From Gemmatimonadota bacterium (GTDB taxonomy: Bacteria; Gemmatimonadota; Gemmatimonadetes; Gemmatimonadales; GWC2-71-9), in assembly GCA_016704275.1 (NCBI GenBank), contig JADJAK010000003.1:372001-436000 (forward strand): DNA of 64,000 nt. The letters are read 5' to 3'. The notes under the pieces were generated by a model. It was given only the letters and a program-made list of their open reading frames with translations, did not search any database and had not been told where the DNA came from. Below are positions 61,415-64,000 of the stretch, one piece after another; positions within the stretch are counted from its first letter, which is position 1; each line of letters opens with the position of its first letter. The translations under genes and the position numbers were made by a program.

Positions 61415-62257
61415 CTAGGGGCGGGTCCCCCGGTTGAAGCTGAAGGTGTAGACGTAGGTACCACCGACGGGGCGGCCCTGCTGGTCGGTGGCGGGGCGGA
61501 ACCGATAGCGCATGAAGGTGGTCAGCAGCGCCGTCCGGTAGGTCGAATCGCCGATCTCGGGCTGCATCGAGACGATCTCCACGACGCCGTCAGGGCCAAG
61601 GCGGAATGTCGCCACGACCTGCTTTCCGAACATCGACGTGGGGAAGTTGGCGGGTGGCATGATCACGGAGAGCGGCGCCGGCGGCCGACTCAGGTCGGGC
61701 AGTTGTTGGCCGCGCCGGAGGCTCTCGTCTTCGCCGAGCCGATCGCGGACGAAGTCTGCAAGGTATTCCTGGCGCACTTCGTCCTTGAGCGCGGCAGGCG
61801 TGGTTGGCATCGCCGGCGTGGCCGCCGCGAGCCGTTCCGCGAATGTCTGGCGCTGCGCGACGCCCAGTCCTCCTGAACGAGCCAACCCCACCACTTCCTC
61901 GATGCGAGACACGCTGCCAGGGCGGCTAAACAGCCCAGGGAGCGTGTCAACCGTGCGCAGCAGGCAGGTGACATCCCACTGGGCCGCGGGGATCGCCGTG
62001 TGCCGTGCCGCGGCGGCCGAGTCGGCGCCCTCCAGCAGCTTGGCGACCACCTGCCCCTGCAGCGCGATCGACGCCGCCCGGCAGGCCAGCAGGGCGGGGG
62101 CAAAGAGCGAATCCTGGGTCACGACGTTCCGCAGGCTGCGCAGTGCGGGCGTGCGCCAGGCCAGGGACTCGAGCGTGGCCGTCTGCGCGGCGGCCACGCC
62201 AACCGGCAGGCAGGTCAGGGCGAGAAGCAGCGCATGATGCCGACGGGACGTCGCCAT
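61415..62257 (-). CDS. Exported protein with TonB-like C-terminal domain
   Basis: The product has 280 residues from the ATG at 62257. A signal peptide (HHALLLALTCLPVGVAAA) is followed by a helical middle part (LRSLRNVVTQDSLFAPALL). The last 75 residues look like a TonB C-terminal domain: KQVVATFRLGPDGVVEIV and YRFRPATDQQGRPVGGTYV. With no N-terminal TonB membrane/proline segment, it is probably one of the periplasmic TonB-domain proteins rather than the energy transducer itself. It overlaps the upstream DUF6487 gene by one base. Confidence 0.8.
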   Translation of the reverse strand: MATSRRHHALLLALTCLPVGVAAAQTATLESLAWRTPALRSLRNVVTQDSLFAPALLACRAASIALQGQVVAKLLEGADSAAAARHTAIPAAQWDVTCLLRTVDTLPGLFSRPGSVSRIEEVVGLARSGGLGVAQRQTFAERLAAATPAMPTTPAALKDEVRQEYLADFVRDRLGEDESLRRGQQLPDLSRPPAPLSVIMPPANFPTSMFGKQVVATFRLGPDGVVEIVSMQPEIGDSTYRTALLTTFMRYRFRPATDQQGRPVGGTYVYTFSFNRGTRP

Positions 62258-62490
62258 CAGATGGGAGCGGAGTCGGCATACGACTCGAGATAGCCGCAGC
62301 GCTCGCAGCGGTAGGTCATCACGTGGTAGCGATCGTGCCCCTTGGTCCGGAGCCCCGTCCAGAAGGAGCGCTCCGGCTTCCCTTCGAGCCATTCCGGTGT
62401 CGTGGGAGAGCCGTAGTGTGCCTTGTCGAGGACGAAGCCCTCTTCCATCGGGCCATTGCACTTGGGGCAACTGGTGGGGCGTGTGCTCAT
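62257..62490 (-). CDS. DUF6487-like zinc-ribbon protein
   Basis: The 77-residue product has four cysteines in two pairs: CPKCNGPMEEGF at the start and CERCGYLESYA at the end. WLEGKPERSFWTGL between them is typical of DUF6487. It would bind zinc; the role is unknown. It shares one base with the next gene on the minus strand. Confidence 0.82.
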   Translation of the reverse strand: MSTRPTSCPKCNGPMEEGFVLDKAHYGSPTTPEWLEGKPERSFWTGLRTKGHDRYHVMTYRCERCGYLESYADSAPI

Positions 62491-62536
62491 GCAAACTCCT
62501 GGGCCTCGGACACGAGGCGAGTGGGTAGGGGTCTCG

Positions 62537-62962
62537 TCAGCCGGTCTTGCCGTAGCGCGTGGTCATCGCTTTGACTGAGCCGGCCACCAGCTTCTCGAGG
62601 ACCGCGAGGTCCACGTCGGCAAGTCGGCGAATGTAGAGGCACGCCTTGGCCATCTTGTGCTTGCCGAGTTTGCCGAGGAGGGTGGTGCGGTCGGGAAAGT
62701 CGCCCATGATGTAGACGCTGATCGCCGCCGCCCTGGACGCGAAGCCGACGACGCAGGAGTCGCCCTCGTGGCCGCTATCGTACTTGTAGTGGTAGCTGCC
62801 GAAGCCGATGATGCTCGGCCCCCACATCTTGGGCTTCGCTGTGGTCACCTTGGTCATCATCGTCACGAGGGTCTTGCAGTCCTTGCGGCGCTCGGGATCC
62901 TCGATGGCATTGATGTAGGCGGTCACGCTGACCTTCGTCGGTTTCGTCTTTGTCTCGGCCAT
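62537..62962 (-). CDS. DUF1801 family protein
   Basis: The product has 141 residues from the ATG at 62962 (MAETKTKPTKVSVTAYINA). The YdhG-like DUF1801 fold is suggested by DPERRKDCKTLVTMM, MWGPSIIGFGSYHYKY and GKHKMAKACLYIRRLADVD. An in-frame extension of 30 residues upstream is low in family character. It is encoded alone, 46 bases upstream of DUF6487, and diverges from the TolB-like gene. Confidence 0.85.
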   Translation of the reverse strand: MAETKTKPTKVSVTAYINAIEDPERRKDCKTLVTMMTKVTTAKPKMWGPSIIGFGSYHYKYDSGHEGDSCVVGFASRAAAISVYIMGDFPDRTTLLGKLGKHKMAKACLYIRRLADVDLAVLEKLVAGSVKAMTTRYGKTG

Positions 62963-63139
62963 GGGGTGCTCCGATCGTGGTGGGGGCGGATGCAGCCGGA
63001 TCGCCTCAAGTGTAGGCGCGGCCTGCAGATGGCGCCATCCTGGCGGTGCCATGCGTCGCTTGCGGACCGCGGTACCGGGCAGTATCCCTATGCTCGCCTC
63101 CCGGCCCCCCCGAACCCCAACTCATCCAGGTTGGTTCCG

Positions 63140-64000
63140 TGACCTCTCTCGTCGTTCCCTCCCGGATCGGGCGCATCGTCCGCGGTCCAATCCCGCTACT
63201 CCTCGCGGTCTTCTGTCTGCAATCCTGCAGTTCGTCGCCCGGCCCAACCGACCCGGATGACGACGAGCCAAGCGGCGACGCGGTGCTGACCGTCACGGTT
63301 GTGGGCAATGGCCGGGTGATCTCCGCGGTCCCTGTCGGCAGCGGCTACGACGCGACCCTCGGCGCGATCGCCTGCAGCGGAACGGGGACAGGGTGTTCCG
63401 CGACTGGGGGCTACACGGCGCCCGTGATCGTCAAACTGATGGCCGAGCCGGGGGCAGGGGCACAGTTCACGGGCTGGTCTGCGGGGTGTCCGGCCTCTGC
63501 TGGTACCGCCACGACCGAGCTCACGGTCAACGCCGCAGCCTCCTATTCCTGCACGGCGACTTTCGGCGTGATTGCGCCGGCGATTGCGGGGGCGGAGTTC
63601 GCCTGGATGTCGAATCGCACCGGCAACTACGAGATCTATCGATCGCGGTTCGACGGCGGCGGCTTGGCCAACCTGACGAATTCGCCGACCAATGACATGG
63701 AGCCGGATTGGTCGCCCGACGGGGCGTCGATCGTCTTCACCAGCGAGCGTGACGGCAACGGCGAGGTGTACCGGATGACCGGGACAGGGACGGGCGTCAC
63801 CAATCTCACGAACAACCCCGGTGAGACCGACAATCTCGCGTCATGGTCACCCAACGGGACGCAGATCGCCTATACGGCCTCGAGCAGTGGCGGCTCCCTG
63901 TGGAAGATGGCCGCCAATGGTACCGGTAAAGTGTCGGTGGTCCTCGGCGTCGGCTATGTCGATTCCGATCCCGAGTGGTCGCGTGATGGGTTGCGCTTCG
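63140..64000 (+). CDS. TolB/PD40-repeat lipoprotein (3' end outside window)
   Basis: The frame is open from a GTG at 63140 to the window edge (287 codons). The signal PLLLAVFCLQSCSS ends in a lipobox cysteine. An acidic linker (PTDPDDDEPSG) leads to a module of about 90 residues with AEPGAGAQFTGWSAGC, like the divergent InlB B-repeat. From about residue 155, WMSNRTGNYEIYRSRFDGGG, NLTNSPTNDMEPDWSPDG and TSERDGNGEVYRM are PD40 beta-propeller repeats, as in TolB. At least three repeats are inside the window. The start is the only one that keeps the signal peptide. Substrate or partner is unknown. Confidence 0.85.

Overview
The window is a GC-rich, densely packed bacterial chromosome segment. Most neighbouring genes overlap by 1-4 bases (ATGA or GTGA junctions), GTG and TTG starts are common, and no non-coding stretch exceeds about 180 bases. 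The content is a 14-gene respiratory complex I operon, the futalosine route to menaquinone, the MEP isoprenoid enzyme IspF, type II fatty-acid synthesis, DUF4331 and HupE/UreJ proteins, and TIR and Zn-ribbon membrane families. This suggests an aerobic, menaquinone-using Gram-negative bacterium, most likely Gemmatimonadota. That placement is inferred from gene content and style; no rRNA or tRNA gene was seen.

Layout. (a) 1-3401: a TIR-domain membrane protein (cut by the window edge) diverges from a SLOG-domain protein with four membrane helices, a candidate nucleotide-signalling or defence pair. (b) 3498-5278: pilT behind a sigma-54-like promoter, a heptad-repeat hairpin, then dcd on the minus strand. 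(c) 5377-19375: a clear promoter, a CRP/FNR-like palindrome and nuoA-nuoN in canonical order. (d) 19387-25791: phosphohexomutase, a frameshifted UPF0182 membrane protein, sucC-sucD, a second heptad-repeat hairpin, ndk. (e) 25797-31681: the yceD-rpmF-plsX-fabH-fabD-fabG-acpP-fabF lipid operon, probably starting on a leaderless mRNA and ending in a hairpin that overlaps the start of a CHASE/PAS hybrid histidine kinase. (f) 34004-37993 (minus): four tandem Zn-ribbon/membrane paralogues, two intact and two frame-disrupted. (g) 38091-43240: mqnE (frameshifted)-mqnA-mqnC, ispF, a DedA protein and xerD. (h) 43245-46872 (minus): lipoprotein, DUF4112 (frameshifted), dodecin, unknown membrane protein. 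(i) 46993-50628: DUF1015-serA-serC, with a terminator. (j) 50695-56259 (minus): lipoprotein, Tat-type metallophosphoesterase, YaeQ, unknown protein, a multicopper oxidase with permuted copper motifs, and a small membrane protein. (k) 56423-61414: a split DUF4331 pair, TPR protein, HupE/UreJ fusion, ECF sigma factor and RskA-like anti-sigma. (l) 61415-64000: TonB-like protein, DUF6487, DUF1801 and the start of a TolB/PD40 lipoprotein.

How the genes work together. NADH dehydrogenase passes electrons to menaquinone, which mqnE/A/C make; succinyl-CoA synthetase links this to the TCA cycle. The plsX-fab block supplies acyl chains. SerA and SerC sit with DUF1015, and no serB is in the window, so DUF1015 is a candidate for the missing phosphoserine step. 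Four otherwise well-conserved genes each carry what reads as one extra base. Consensus insertion errors are therefore a more likely explanation than true gene loss for those four.
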